A DNA stretch of 64,000 nucleotides from Hofstenia miamia (lineage: Eukaryota; Xenacoelomorpha; Acoela; Hofsteniidae). Under the pieces are notes generated by a model, which was not told the origin of the DNA, made no database searches, and saw only the letters and a program-made list of their open reading frames with translations. This document shows, one piece after another, positions 1 through 11,720 of this stretch. Positions within the stretch are counted from its first letter, which is position 1; each line of letters opens with the position of its first letter. The DNA is taken from assembly GCA_900660155.1 (NCBI GenBank), contig CABFPE010000120.1:446082-510081 (forward strand), in the 5' to 3' direction. The position numbers and the translations under genes are program-made.

Positions 1-760
1 ACAGAGTTACTAATGAAATATTAGTGTGTCATCGGCCTATTACATAATGTCACATGTAATGTTTTTATTTAAATCATTTACGTAAATATTAAATAGCAGT
101 GGACCCAAGATTGTCCCTTGTCTTTTTCTAAGGAAATCCAATCTGAGAAATGCATATGCAATTTTACCCCTTGCTTTCTTTTGTATAAATAACTACTATC
201 TGAAAAATGTGGATAAGATATTATATTTAGTTAAAGGTGATGTAAGTGAAATGGGGCGATAATTAGAGCATACATTTGTGTCGTCTTTTTTTGAAACCGG
301 TGTAATGTTGGCTAGCTTTAATTGGTCTTTGAAAATAGAATCTATAATACATACATTCAGAATATCACAGAGTACATTAGCAATTAAATCGACTACAGGT
401 TTTAAGTATCAAACGGAGATTTTTCAAGGACCGCTAGACTTATTTTTCAATTTTGAGTTTGTTCTTAAAACTTAATATTTTGCTACATAACCAAAGCTAA
501 ATGTTTCTACTCTTTTATCTTAGTTATATTTTATGCTTTCTCATTCATAGTTTTCTAGATTTTTAAAAACTTTATTAAATATTGTGCAAATGTCTTTAGC
601 ATTTTTAATTATTTCGCCGTTATGATGAATTTCTGGTACAGATGTAAAGCCTTTGCTGTTTTGTTAAGCAATGAATTAATGAATATCCCTTTTGAATTTT
701 GAGTTTCAATTTTTTCAAATTTTGATTTGGAATGAATTACCATTAAATAGACTAAATACT
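1..760 (-). mobile_element. LINE reverse-transcriptase remnant (repeat copy 1)
   Basis: Read on the minus strand, about 410-240 gives PVVDLIANVLCDILN, then KLANITPVSKK and NYRPISLTSP. These are the finger motifs of a jockey/CR1-type non-LTR reverse transcriptase. Around 140-70 it reads QGTILGPLLFNIYVNDL, followed past stop codons by ADDTLIF. Segments between motifs are missing or out of frame, so it is dead. The stretch recurs almost unchanged at 10832-11590, which shows that it was carried in a larger duplication and did not insert twice. Confidence 0.75.
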
Positions 761-841
761 AAAATTTATATTAAAAAATACTTTTACGCATATTATATAA
801 AATGTTTGAAATTGTGAGGTTATAAAGTCTACAATCCTGAT

Positions 842-1182
842 TAGACTTGTCAACGAGCAGAGCCGAGCCGAGCTTGAGCAGAGTATTGGATATACAACGA
901 GCCCAAAACGAGCTGTTTTTAAGCAAACCAAATTTATAGTGCTGCTTGTTAATTTGATTATGCAGATTTTTTCATTCAATATTGCCTACATTTAATCTTA
1001 TTTCAGAATTGTTTATTAAATAATAGGAAGAGCTTTGAAAAAATTCTGTGAGCACAATATTTTAAAAAAAATATCGAGCTGAATCGAGCCACATTGAAAA
1101 ATTTTGTGTGGCGAGCCCGAACTTCATCAAAATTTAAACGAGCCGAGCAGAGCTTAGAAATTACGGCTCGTTGACAAGTGTG
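842..1182. mobile_element. hAT-type MITE with 8-bp target duplication
   Basis: Inverted ends based on GACTTGTCAACGAGC bound a 341-bp element with no coding capacity. It is flanked by the direct repeat ATCCTGAT at 834-841 and 1183-1190. An 8-bp duplication is the hAT hallmark. Both ends carry short GAGCC-rich arrays. Related copies lie at 11673-11720 (cut by a gap), 52652-53010 and 61741-62027. Confidence 0.7.
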
Positions 1183-1369
1183 ATCCTGATTACTGTATTA
1201 ACAAAAACTAACCTCACCATGCAACATGTTAACTATTATCATTATTTGTAAATATTCCTTGTTTTTTATATTTTATCTTGTTTTGTATTTCTAGCCACTT
1301 TCAAAATTATTACCACTATCTTACTTATTGTTCAAGCAATTTACTTTTTTTCGTTTTCTTAGGACAGGA

Positions 1370-1900
1370 CCATTAAAGCCTTTGATTTCATTAATCATGG
1401 CATGAAAATAGAAAAATTACAGAATTCTTTTCCTATACTAGGAAATTATTCATAATTAGTTACTTAAGCGAAAGTTTTCAGAGATAAATTAAATTAAATT
1501 TTTTGTACTAATTACGTGATTGCAAGTGGTGTATCTCAAGGAAAATTCCAGGTCCTCTTCAAATTAGGATGAAACTAATTGCAATCCATATTCAAAAATA
1601 AACATCAATGCATCTAGCAGTTTAATCTATGACATAAAATAGTAACAAATTGTCAAAATATTTTTGTTTGAATAAGTTGCTCATTATTGAAGCTAGCACT
1701 GAATTTTGTATTTTAAGTAATAACGATGTTTTGCTTTGATTTTAAGCTTAAAAACTGTAATGTGCCTACTGTAGACACATTCAAGTACTTCTCTATTGAA
1801 TTAATGGCAAAGTTCAACACTCACATTAACATAACAGAACTAATTAGCAATAGATGTAAAAAGTTTATTAGCAGTAGCTAGGCAAAATATGTTATCTACA
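1370..1900 (+). mobile_element. LINE reverse-transcriptase remnant, plus strand
   Basis: Plus-strand pieces read KAFDFINHGMKIEKLQ (the K-A-F-D motif of RT), NYVIASGVSQG (the GVPQG motif) and, near 1765-1850, VPTVDTFKYFSIEL (the thumb-side FKYLGI motif). They appear in the order expected of a jockey/CR1-type enzyme but are broken by stops and frame changes. It is oriented opposite to the remnant at 1-760. Its 3' part is shared with the flank of transporter copy B near 30000-30150. Confidence 0.6.
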
Positions 1901-3070
1901 AAGGTGGACATTGATTGACATTCATCAATGTGCATTCAATCTGTATCCGCAAACTATAAAAAATTTCAATTGGTCAGCAGTGTGAGTTAGTACCCAATAA
2001 CTGAAAGGTTTTCCATATAGAATAGAATACTGAATGAAAGGAAATTGTTGATACATTACGCGACACCATGTAGGGTGAAAAAATACATGACTGTTATTAT
2101 ATCCTAATAGACTATTCAATTACAAGTCATTTGAGCCCTCATACACTTTTTACACAATTCCATTGACAATTTTTTATTTTCGTGCAAAACAGCCTATAAT
2201 GCAGTGAAACAATGATCCATTCTGACATTGCGCTGCCGCCTTCGTCAACAATATCCTCCATCGCCAAAATGTGCTACAACACTTCATTCAAATGGTGGTT
2301 GGCCTTTCGAATAAAACCACTTACTGTCTTCGATTGCAAGTTATCAAAGGCTGCACACAACCGAGTCTTAACACCCTTGAATGTCGTCACGGGCGTATAG
2401 TGACATGGTTACAGTTTGAGCTTCGGTGGCAAGCATCTCGACTTGCAGTTGAGTAAGGAAAAAAATTACATAAGGATGCGCCGTGAAAAGTTTTATTATT
2501 GGTTGAGATTACAGCTAATCCATTTCGAAAAACCCCAATCACTGTACATGGTGTCACGTACTGTTAGTGTAACATCAGTCGGTAGTTGTTATTTATCGGC
2601 CAGACCACGCGCTTTTCGTGTTGACTAGTTGTTTTTGTGTTTGTAAATATTGTTAATACGCATTGTATATAAGACACCCAAGCATCTGTAAATGGAGAAA
2701 TAGTTTAACCGTGTTCTCTTGTTCGCTAGAATCACTGTTGCTCTAGTATATGTTCACCTCAGTGATCTTCTGCTTTGACACTAAGTCCTCAGGCAAAGTT
2801 CTGTCTAGATTCATCCCAGTGATTCTACATTAGCATTTACGATATTTAATTAGAAATTTTGCAAAAAAAATTTCAAAATTTAGGTGCTTTATCAAGAAAA
2901 CGATGCATAATAATTTAGCACAGAAATGTCAGGCTATTGGATGGGTGTTGGATTGTACATTTTATTAGGCTATTGTGGGTGAAAGGACTTTTGGTTCACT
3001 CGGTATACTAAATTCGAAAAGAAGTCGAAATGCATTAAAAATTAGAAAATCCAATATAGTTAAAGTCAAT
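1715..3070. repeat. 3' flank of the SLC17 repeat unit (copy A)
   Basis: This is nearly identical, in reverse complement, to 28855-30160 downstream of copy B, and recognisably similar to 39595-39880 far downstream of copy C. It begins at the transporter stop codon. On the minus strand near 2456-2200 there is a short decayed reading frame ending in SEWIIV, which is open in the copy-B equivalent (29496-29681). I do not recognise that fragment. No other gene is visible. Confidence 0.8.
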
Positions 3071-4534
3071 CTATGTTGATGAAAGAGTTTCTATGGAATC
3101 ATATTGATCAATTAAAGATGAGTCTCTCGTATTAACAGCCCAATGCAAGGCTTTATTACGAAATGCAACAAAGAAACAAATTGTAGAAGATGCATAGAAA
3201 AACGCAGCCATGTTGAAAACCTTTTGCCAATTCTCTATTGAAAATTCATTTTCACTAGTAAAATATGCCACTGTAACCGGAGCCACGATGCCTGCCAAGT
3301 TGGAAAACGTGTTGCCAATAGAGTAAATTAACCCTATGAAATTGGGTGCAGTTTCCACCAAAGCAGGGCCTAGTTGTGCAAAGATTAAAGAACTGAAACT
3401 TAATCCAATGGTGAGAAGAGCAATGACTATTTGCCAATCACAACCGGCATATCCAATACTAACCATACATGCGGTAGAAACAATGCTCCCTACAACATAT
3501 ATTAGTCTTCTTGTAAAGAGAGTGGAAAGGATTCCATGAGATCGAATGTAATCTGTAAGATAACTATTCATTAGATACATTACAACAAAGCCTATAAATG
3601 GAAGAACACTAAGAAAACTATCTCCCATTAACTCCAGTCCAAGTACTTTGTTGATATATAATGGCAAGCAAGTGGCATATAAATAGAAATTGTAGGTAAA
3701 CCCAAAATTACAGTAGTAGAACAGTAATAAATATGGATTGCAGATTACCTTGAGCCATGGAACATCTACGCTTTCTTTTGGAGAATTTCTCGTTCTAATT
3801 ATTAAGTCTGCCTCCTTTTGGCTTACGAATGGGCTTTTTTCGGGGGAATCTTTGCCAATGGCTAGCCAAAAACCAAACCAAACTACTCCAAAAGCTCCCC
3901 AGATGTAGAACGCCAAAGGCCACCCTCTTAGAAATGAAAGCTTGCAAAGGAAAGCAGAGGCAGGCATTCCAACAATGATACCCATTTGAGAAAAGGAATA
4001 CGCGTAATTTAGCGTAAACGTCTGCTCAAAATTTGGTGACCATTTACAGATAAGCGCTGTCAGAGCAGGGTAGGTTCCACCTTCAAAAAATCCAATTAAA
4101 ACTCGATTTACTAAAAAGTAATAATATCCCATGTCTGCAGCAAGTGGACAGGTTATTGTAAACACAGAACTGAGAAATATTCCGATCCCAAAAACAAAAC
4201 TGCCACCATATTTGTCTGCAAACCAACCAGCTGGAATTTGTGTAATCACATAGCCGTAAAAAAATGAAGCCAGAACGTTGGACACCATCTTATCATTCCA
4301 GTTAAATTGATATATTTTTGTTAAATTACCTTCAAGTTTGCTTCGAAAGCAATCGATGCTTATGTTTGAGTTGTTCTGGAAATCGTCTTCTTTGTTGGCA
4401 TTTGCCATTACTAGTATGGCAACACTTAAATTGACTCTCATGGCATAGACTGCTAATACCCCTACACCGCTCAGTGTTGTAAGCAGTATTCGGTGCGTGA
4501 AAAACACTCGCCATTCTAACTTATCGTCTGCCAT
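3071..4534 (-). CDS. SLC17-family (sialin/NPT-like) anion transporter, copy A
   Basis: Single-exon reading frame of 487 codons starting MADDKLEW. A GTG in frame nine bases upstream is not needed as a start. It is a twelve-helix major-facilitator protein. Family marks include AMRVNLSVA in helix 1, QIPAGWFADKYGG after helix 2 and the helix-4 signature RVLIGFFEGGTYPA with its Arg and Glu. The first loop carries likely N-glycosylation sites (NNSNIS, GNLT). SLC17 proteins move organic or inorganic anions such as sialic acid, phosphate or glutamate across lysosomal, vesicular or plasma membranes; the substrate cannot be read here. Length and both ends are normal, so this is the one copy that is whole and gap-free. 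The lack of introns beside intron-rich neighbours suggests a retrocopy ancestor, which is an inference. Confidence 0.93.
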   Translation of the reverse strand: MADDKLEWRVFFTHRILLTTLSGVGVLAVYAMRVNLSVAILVMANANKEDDFQNNSNISIDCFRSKLEGNLTKIYQFNWNDKMVSNVLASFFYGYVITQIPAGWFADKYGGSFVFGIGIFLSSVFTITCPLAADMGYYYFLVNRVLIGFFEGGTYPALTALICKWSPNFEQTFTLNYAYSFSQMGIIVGMPASAFLCKLSFLRGWPLAFYIWGAFGVVWFGFWLAIGKDSPEKSPFVSQKEADLIIRTRNSPKESVDVPWLKVICNPYLLLFYYCNFGFTYNFYLYATCLPLYINKVLGLELMGDSFLSVLPFIGFVVMYLMNSYLTDYIRSHGILSTLFTRRLIYVVGSIVSTACMVSIGYAGCDWQIVIALLTIGLSFSSLIFAQLGPALVETAPNFIGLIYSIGNTFSNLAGIVAPVTVAYFTSENEFSIENWQKVFNMAAFFYASSTICFFVAFRNKALHWAVNTRDSSLIDQYDSIETLSST

Positions 4535-7480
4535 TGAATGCACATTGTTTTAAAATTCTTGCGCAATGCATTCTCATAGCTACACGATTGGCGCTTTAAC
4601 CCTTATTGGTACGGTCATTTACCTATTCCTATTTAGTACGCGTGTAACATTTTGTTACAATAAATAAAATTCTGAAAATGAGGTCTATATAAAAAATTCA
4701 AAGAAATACAGAATAAACAAAGTTAGCAAAGTAAATACAATTGTTCTTTAAGTAATTTCAAATGTTGTGGGCTTATGATATTTGAGATTGAATACAATCT
4801 TAGTCTTGGATTACCCAGGACCGAAATTTAATCTGGGGATCAACCTGGGACAAAGGCCAATTCTACGACTTAGTTATGAATAATTCTTGAATGCTATGTA
4901 TAATATTCTAATACAAAGACCATAAGCTGTCTGTTCAACATATAATATTATTCTTGCCGTAAAATATATTCAATGTATACGTCAAAAGCATAGCTGCTAT
5001 AACCTGATCAAAGCAGAAAGGGGACACCCCCAACAGACTAAGGATATGGAATTTACAAAAGCCCATGTATGTGTATGAAATTAATAATTATTTTGTTAAT
5101 ACAAAATATTAAATTTAAGACAATGTGCAGTGTATGTCAATCATGTAATATAAATATATATAGACCAAAAGATATGTCTATGATGTAGCGCCATTTGCCA
5201 TTATTTTCTTTGATGATCCTAATTTTTCAAATATCAATAAGCTGCTCATTTACTTTGAAAGCAACAGACAATGAATAAAAAAGCTAATACATTCATTGAA
5301 AGACATACAAAAAGATCAAACTGCTGCAAATTTTTCACATTGGAGACTCTCTAGATGGTTCAGTAATTACCAAGTCTTAGGCACTGCAAAACAAAGTTGA
5401 ACCTTTGGACACCCAACGGAACTTTGTAGAAAGTTTGGTATCATGTGGATTACATACGTTTTCTACGTCTGGCGAATAAATATAATTTGGTAAAAAATCG
5501 TCCATATCAGTGTTAATTGAATTTTCTGTAATGGGAACCAAATGTGTTTCTTTGTCACTTATTGCTACTCCATTGTTGCGCTATATGTTTTCATAAATAT
5601 ATACGATATATATAATATCATTTGTGTCACTGTCTGCATCAAATGCTAAGGCCTTAAACATTGAGAAACAAGTAAAATATGATTTGGCCTATTACTAGTG
5701 TATAATATTGTAAAAAATGTTACAGCGCAGATGCAAATACTAAACACGTCTGCTCTGCTTGCATATAAATCGTAATCGATAGTTGTTTATGCGGAAGCAA
5801 ACTTGAGTCCACTGTGGATGATGTGCCACTACACCCTGAAATTTTATAAGCTTGAATAATCCTGTTGAGGTAACTTTTAAAGGCATGTTTAATTTCAAAA
5901 AAACACGTTTTCTCAAACATCCCATGACCAATTCTCTGTTGGCTAAGGGTGAGGGGTCTTAGTTCTAGCTCTAGTCCTTTTTACAACCTTTAGACCTCAT
6001 TTATGGAGAAGTGAAGGCCATCATATTGCCTAATTTTCATTGTTTGTTGAACGCAGATCTCGTGAAGTTCTATGAATGAAACTATAATGCAAAAAATTAT
6101 GAATCGCAAAATGTGATATGGTAAATTTTCTGATACACATCTGGTGTTATAAGAATAATCACATGAACTTAATTTCTTACAGCTTTGATCAGTTATAAGA
6201 ATAATCACATGAACTTAATTTCTTACAGCTTTGATCAAGAAATAAATGCACATCATTGGTCAATATAGCCTGCATCAGCTTACAACGAGATATTCTTCTC
6301 CGTCTTTTAATGTTGGTAAGTTTAAGTCTTTTGTTTTGATGGAAACTCATTCTCTTCGTCCTCTGATACTACAAATAAACCTAATTGCTCTTCTTTGAAC
6401 TCTTTACAACTGTGCACACTCCAAAATGGGTCGGAGTAATGTTAGGTATGGAACTCAAGTGGGAAAAACTTTTTTCATCATTCCAAACTTTTGATATGCA
6501 TGTGATGTAATAGTTATGTATGCATATCCAATTTGGAATCATTGCTTACTGTGACACAATTAGCATTTTAATTAACAATATTACTTTGACTATTGACGTA
6601 AGATGAAGTTAAGTGACATTTATCTTCATTAAATACCATTTGGTTCTCAGTTTGGTCTTTGGGCCATTGAATAAATTAGTTGAGAAAATAACAGATAACT
6701 CTTCTTCAGTTTCACCACTTGAATTTGTGAGATGTTTAATGTTTTCAGTTACTTTCAAATGTTAACATGTAGTTATTTTCTAATTCGGTGGATTATTTGC
6801 ATGACTAATAATGCAAAATGATTTGGGAGCATCGCATGGCATGGTCCTTTAATTTGTGATCAAAGTCTACGTATTAATTAAAATTCCCAATAATAGTAAA
6901 CATACAATAAACTTCTTAAAGCACTAAATTTAATTTTTAATTTTTTATAATTTGATTTTTTCATTAGGTCAGGTTGGTTACCTGGCATTGTTGACGTGTA
7001 CTTTAACTTTTGTCTTATTCAATCTCATCTGTTTCATTTTCATCTTGTCAACTACTTTTTTTTCTCTCCTTTAAGTCCTCCCGCCTTTAGCCCCTACCTC
7101 CCTCTTACTTAAAGCTGAAGATTCCTTCCCTCCCGCACTTTGTTTCTCTTCACCCACCATTAACCGTAAGTTTTTCATTTTCATTTGTATATCATTTACT
7201 TTAAATTTTATAAAAAGATGTATGTCCAAGCTGTGACCTCTAGGTCCCCACTACTACTGCTTTTGCTGAAGGTATTACTCTGGAAGCTCCTGCAAATCTT
7301 CAAGAACTGTCCTTTGATGCCAGCAAGTTCAACAACTTAAGAGCTACTTTTATGCTTCCAGCATCACCTTCCAGTCAAGACAGAACTTAGTTCTTTAGAG
7401 ACGTATACCACCAGCTTGGAAGAAAAATATGTGAACTGATCAAATCACACAGAACCCTGAGGCAGTAAAGAAAATTCAAA
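4535..7480. other. Upstream region of copy A, no intact gene
   Basis: AT-rich sequence with short unrelated reading frames only. Two blocks are diverged relatives of the region upstream of copy B: about 5760-5880 and 6600-6790 match the reverse complement of 26914-27205. Copy C lacks nearly all of this: in C the sequence equivalent to 7690 joins the sequence equivalent to about 4645 directly (near 34018). Because B keeps traces of it, a roughly 3-kb loss in C is more likely than a gain in A. The 7030-7180 stretch is pyrimidine-rich and unexplained. Confidence 0.6.
6146..6237. repeat. 46-bp tandem duplication
   Basis: Two adjacent identical 46-bp units beginning GTTATAAGAATAATCACATG, at 6146-6191 and 6192-6237. 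This is a recent local duplication in non-coding DNA. Confidence 0.85.
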
Positions 7481-7481
7481 T

Positions 7482-8010
7482 CTCAAAAACGTTGGTAACC
7501 CCAAGGCGCTCAACTCGTCTCCTTCGTGCTCTTCAGGTCATTCTGCGGACGTGGCTGAGGAAATGGCGATTCTTTTCGAAAGCCCAAACGAAATTGCTGG
7601 AAAGTCGTTTATACCAAGAGAATGTGAACGTAGGAAAGTCCCTCTGGTGGGACGATAGGAGTTTCCTAAAACATTTCGTGTAAATATGCTCAATTCTCCT
7701 GCAAAGTGGGACACACAGGATCAGTTTGCTTTGCTCCAATGCAGATCCGGATTAAACCAGATTGGCAAAATAAAGTTTCTGGAACATCGGAACAACTTCA
7801 ACTCTGTCCTGTCAACTGTCTCTGTTGCAGTAAATGGATGGCGGGAACAAGAGACGGTCTTTTCTTGGTCGGAGTCGGTGAAAGAATAAGGTGGCTCAAG
7901 GCGGTAAAGGATCTTGTTTTCATCTGTGATTATCCGGTTATCACGATTTGTGCCACATGCAACTACACAGGTCACACGGTGCATGAACCTAGCCAAGTAA
8001 ACCACTCTAC
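7482..8010 (+). pseudogene. Fragment of a host gene carried in the spacer
   Basis: Plus-strand frames here look like protein-coding remains. One reads ALLQCRSGLNQIGKIKFLEH. After a frame change another reads MAGTRDGLFLVGVGERIRWL and continues into LVFICDYPVITICATCNYTG. The GTRDGLFLV stretch resembles the start of a citron-homology (CNH) domain (compare VGTEEGLYAL of citron), but this is a weak match from memory. The same fragment, more than 90% alike by eye, sits on the minus strand at about 33690-34000, only some 120 bp from transporter copy C. No start codon or splice structure is evident. Confidence 0.4.
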
Positions 8011-8923
8011 ATTTGAGGCAGCTCCACCTTTTTCTTCTTTTGTGTTTAAAATGCTTAGGTTAATAAATTTTAATGTTAACGAAAAAACTATATGCTGCTC
8101 CAAGATACAAAAGTATCTGAAATTTCTGTAATAGCAAAAACATATTAGAAAAAAGTATTTGACTTTTCGTCACTAAAAAGACAAGAAAAGTTGGACTAAT
8201 TTCCCTTTGGAACAAAAATATCCCACCTATAGTTCTGAAAGACGAAGGCCCACAGCTCAAATTTTATACCAAAAGCGAAATGATTTATGCATTATTAGCC
8301 ACTATTTAGGGAAAGAAGAATATAAAGACAACATAAAAGTCATTACGCAGTGTCTAAAAACTGTAAACTTTAAATTCATACTTAGTGCAGGGGAGACTTA
8401 AATTGCTATTATCTGAAAGAGGATGTCGAAAATTAAATTTGTAATGAAAATTTATCATTATCTCCAGGATTTTACCTGTAGAAAAGATTATTGGAAAAAA
8501 CTAGCAGCAGAAATGTGCTGTTATTGAAACTACATCGCCTTTATGCATACTGACCTGTCCACGACTCTTTACAAACTGCGGTTGGTTGCAAAAAAGAAAA
8601 ATAATTTAGTAAGTAATCAAGAGTTGCAAGTGTGAATAATTATGCTTTATGTAATATGTAACTGTTTTATCTAAACATTTCTGCTAAAATTCTCTAAGGA
8701 AATGTCACATAATTAGATAAAGCATTGTATTGCGAAAATGAATAACAGTTTGCTATTGAACGTTAGAATAATTACATTGGCAGACGTTTCGCAGATATTC
8801 TCCAATGACAAAGAAATCATTATGAATGTACTTGCACGCTCTGAACATCTACGTGAACTACACAAAGCAATCAAATTACAATTTTGTGCTACACATCAAG
8901 ACAGCGTGCAATTACGTGCACAT
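8011..8923. repeat. Spacer segment of the SLC17 unit
   Basis: Matches 32601-33480 in reverse complement at high identity. The part 8480-8765 has a third, more diverged copy at 24560-24925. It holds only short frames and no recognisable domain. It ends at the target duplication GTGCACAT of the following hAT element. Confidence 0.7.
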
Positions 8924-9977
8924 CAGGGGTGGATACAGAAAAATTTCTTAGAGGGGGCCCAATGTAGAATAAAATGCTAACTGCGTAATTTGGTGCTAGG
9001 GAGGGGCATGAAACTATTGAATTTTCAATTTTTAAAATTCAACACTATGTACAGTCTTCATCTACATCCATGAACTCCAAAAATGAAAACATAAAATTTG
9101 GCCAATTTTTGTAAAACCCAGCATATTTTTTTCAAATTTAAAATTACACTTTCGTAATAGCATGTTGTGTTTTTAGCAGGTTTTTGCATTATGCACTACA
9201 AAATAGATCAATGGTATAAGATTAAGTAAATTGCAAAATTGTCACCTCATGGTATGAATGTGTGCTTAGTCTCAATTTCAATAAATATTGGTAAATATGT
9301 TGATAAAATTCAAGAAAATCAACCAATTCAAAAATGTAAAGCTCTTGCTAAAATCAATGAATTCTAAAACTAAAGAAAATGTGCTGAGTTTTGATTTGAC
9401 ACACAAATTTGTTTTTGGATTTTCGGAGTAGGTGCATGGTGTTGAATTTAAATACAAGGAGAAAATTTGATTTAATTATTAATCATGCTATGCCTAATAT
9501 TTTACATTTTTCTTTTGGGCATAAACTTATTACTATTAGTCTATGTGCCACCGGGTAGCCATAGCTATGCTCATCTAATTTCATTAGTATTTTTAAAAGT
9601 AAAATAATAGTTTTAATCTAAAATTAAAATGCCATAAAGAAAATAAAGGAATCTTAACGTAAATAGCTAATAAATTTCCAAAAGTAAATATATACATGTC
9701 TATAAATTATAATTTTAAGAAATTTGAATATTTAATACAAAAACTAAATAATAAAATCTTTATTGAAATGAAATTTCACGATATTTAGGACGCATTAAAG
9801 TGGAAATGATCAATGAAATACATTTTACAAATACCATATTTTTCAAGAAAACTTAAAAAACTGTTCCTATTCACTTCATTTGACTGTATTAATAATTTTT
9901 TTTTTGAAATTTTAATGAATTTTTCATATTTTAGAGGGGTCCGGGCCCCCTCCCCCCTCTCTCTGTATCCGCCCTTG
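8924..9977. mobile_element. Non-autonomous hAT-like element, short form
   Basis: Inverted ends CAGGGGTGGATACAG and (reverse complement) CAAGGGCGGATACAG, each followed inward by a G/C-rich tract containing GGGGGCCC. The identical 8-bp duplication GTGCACAT lies at 8916-8923 and 9978-9985, diagnostic of hAT-class insertion. Length is 1054 bp with no transposase frame. The paralogous insertion at 30918-32600 has the same flanks, so insertion predates the segmental duplication. Confidence 0.75.
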
Positions 9978-10129
9978 GTGCACATGTATACATATATGTG
10001 GGTCAAGTTTGGATACGTTTGAAATTATTCTCTGCCACTTAATTATGTATTTCCCAAATTCCAAATACATGTACTCGTAATGGAATTAAAATAGACCCAA
10101 TAATTCACCCAAATACAAATTTCACCGTT

Positions 10130-11590
10130 TAATGCAGTGGCGTACCCAAGATGGACATGATGGAATGTTTGCATTTTGTTTTTTTGTTTGATTTTTCATG
10201 CCTTATAACTAAGGTGTGTTTACTATGAAAATGTTGAGTGATAAAATTATACGAATTTTTTTGAATTGTAAGGAGCGATTTTTTTTTGAGAATTTTGTAA
10301 AATTTACATAAAGATGTTTTACAAATTGTCATTATTGGCTTCGAAAAGCTTCCTTTTAATTCATCGTAGGTTGAGCGCATTTTTCTTCAAACCAGGCCAA
10401 ATTTAATATTGCTTGCCCAGTTTGATTGTATTTCAAATTTTCTGAAATATCTCGTGTCAATTCCTGTATATAACATGCAAACATAAGTTAGATGACTTAA
10501 GACTAAGGCATGAATAAGCTGAATTTTTGAATTAATACTTATAAGGAGAGAAAAATTACTTATTGCTTTAATTGAAACTGACATTTTTTACTATGTTATC
10601 CAATTGTTTATGAAAATTTAAATGCTGCCAAATAAACCCCTAGATATTTTAAATGAAAAATTTGTTATATATAGTTTCTTCATTGAAACGTAGTGCACAT
10701 TTGGATGTGTCTGTTTTACTATTTTTGCCCTTTATTATACAAAACTGAGTTTTTAATAATTGTTAACTTGTGTGATGCATAATATTTGCTAATGTAGCAC
10801 AATTTTTTTAATTATATCTACTGAATCTTCCACAGAGTTACTAATGAAATATTAGTGTGTCATCGGCCTATTACATAATGTCACATGTAATGTTTTTATT
10901 TAAATCATTTACGTAAATATTAAATAGCAGTGGACCCAAGATTGTCCCTTGTCTTTTTCTAAGGAAATCCAATCTGAGAAATGCATATGCAATTTTACCC
11001 CTTGCTTTCTTTTGTATAAATAACTACTATCTGAAAAATGTGGATAAGATATTATATTTAGTTAAAGGTGATGTAAGTGAAATGGGGCGATAATTAGAGC
11101 ATACATTTGTGTCGTCTTTTTTTGAAACCGGTGTAATGTTGGCTAGCTTTAATTGGTCTTTGAAAATAGAATCTATAATACATACATTCAGAATATCACA
11201 GAGTACATTAGCAATTAAATCGACTACAGGTTTTAAGTATCAAACGGAGATTTTTCAAGGACCGCTAGACTTATTTTTCAATTTTGAGTTTGTTCTTAAA
11301 ACTTAATATTTTGCTACATAACCAAAGCTAAATGTTTCTACTCTTTTATCTTAGTTATATTTTATGCTTTCTCATTCATAGTTTTCTAGATTTTTAAAAA
11401 CTTTATTAAATATTGTGCAAATGTCTTTAGCATTTTTAATTATTTCGCCGTTATGATGAATTTCTGGTACAGATGTAAAGCCTTTGCTGTTTTGTTAAGC
11501 AATGAATTAATGAATATCCCTTTTGAATTTTGAGTTTCAATTTTTTCAAATTTTGATTTGGAATGAATTACCATTAAATAGACTAAATAC
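10130..11590 (-). mobile_element. LINE remnant, RT plus C-terminal part (repeat copy 2)
   Basis: The 10832-11590 portion repeats 1-760 and carries the same RT motifs. Farther 3' on the minus strand, 10584-10387 reads IQLIHALVLSHLTYVCMLY, the thumb/connection region of jockey/CR1-type enzymes. It is followed at 10380-10129 by a lysine-rich tail. Frames are broken throughout. The C-terminal portion recurs on the plus strand at 30314-30766. Confidence 0.7.
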
Positions 11591-11672
11591 TAAAATTTAT
11601 ATTAAAAAATACTTTTACGCATATTATATAAAATGTTTGAAATTGTGAGGTTATAAAGTCTACAATCCTGAT

Positions 11673-11720
11673 TAGACTTGTCAACGAGCAGAGCCGAGTA
11701 GAGCTTGAGCAGATTATTGG
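11673..11720. mobile_element. hAT MITE, left end only (cut by gap)
   Basis: The same sequence as 842-889 with a few substitutions. It is interrupted by the run of N, so the element continues into unsequenced DNA. Confidence 0.65.

Noticed and set aside
278-475. Plus-strand 65-codon frame (and its repeat at 11109-11306)
   Set aside because: It is the antisense of the LINE reverse-transcriptase motifs.
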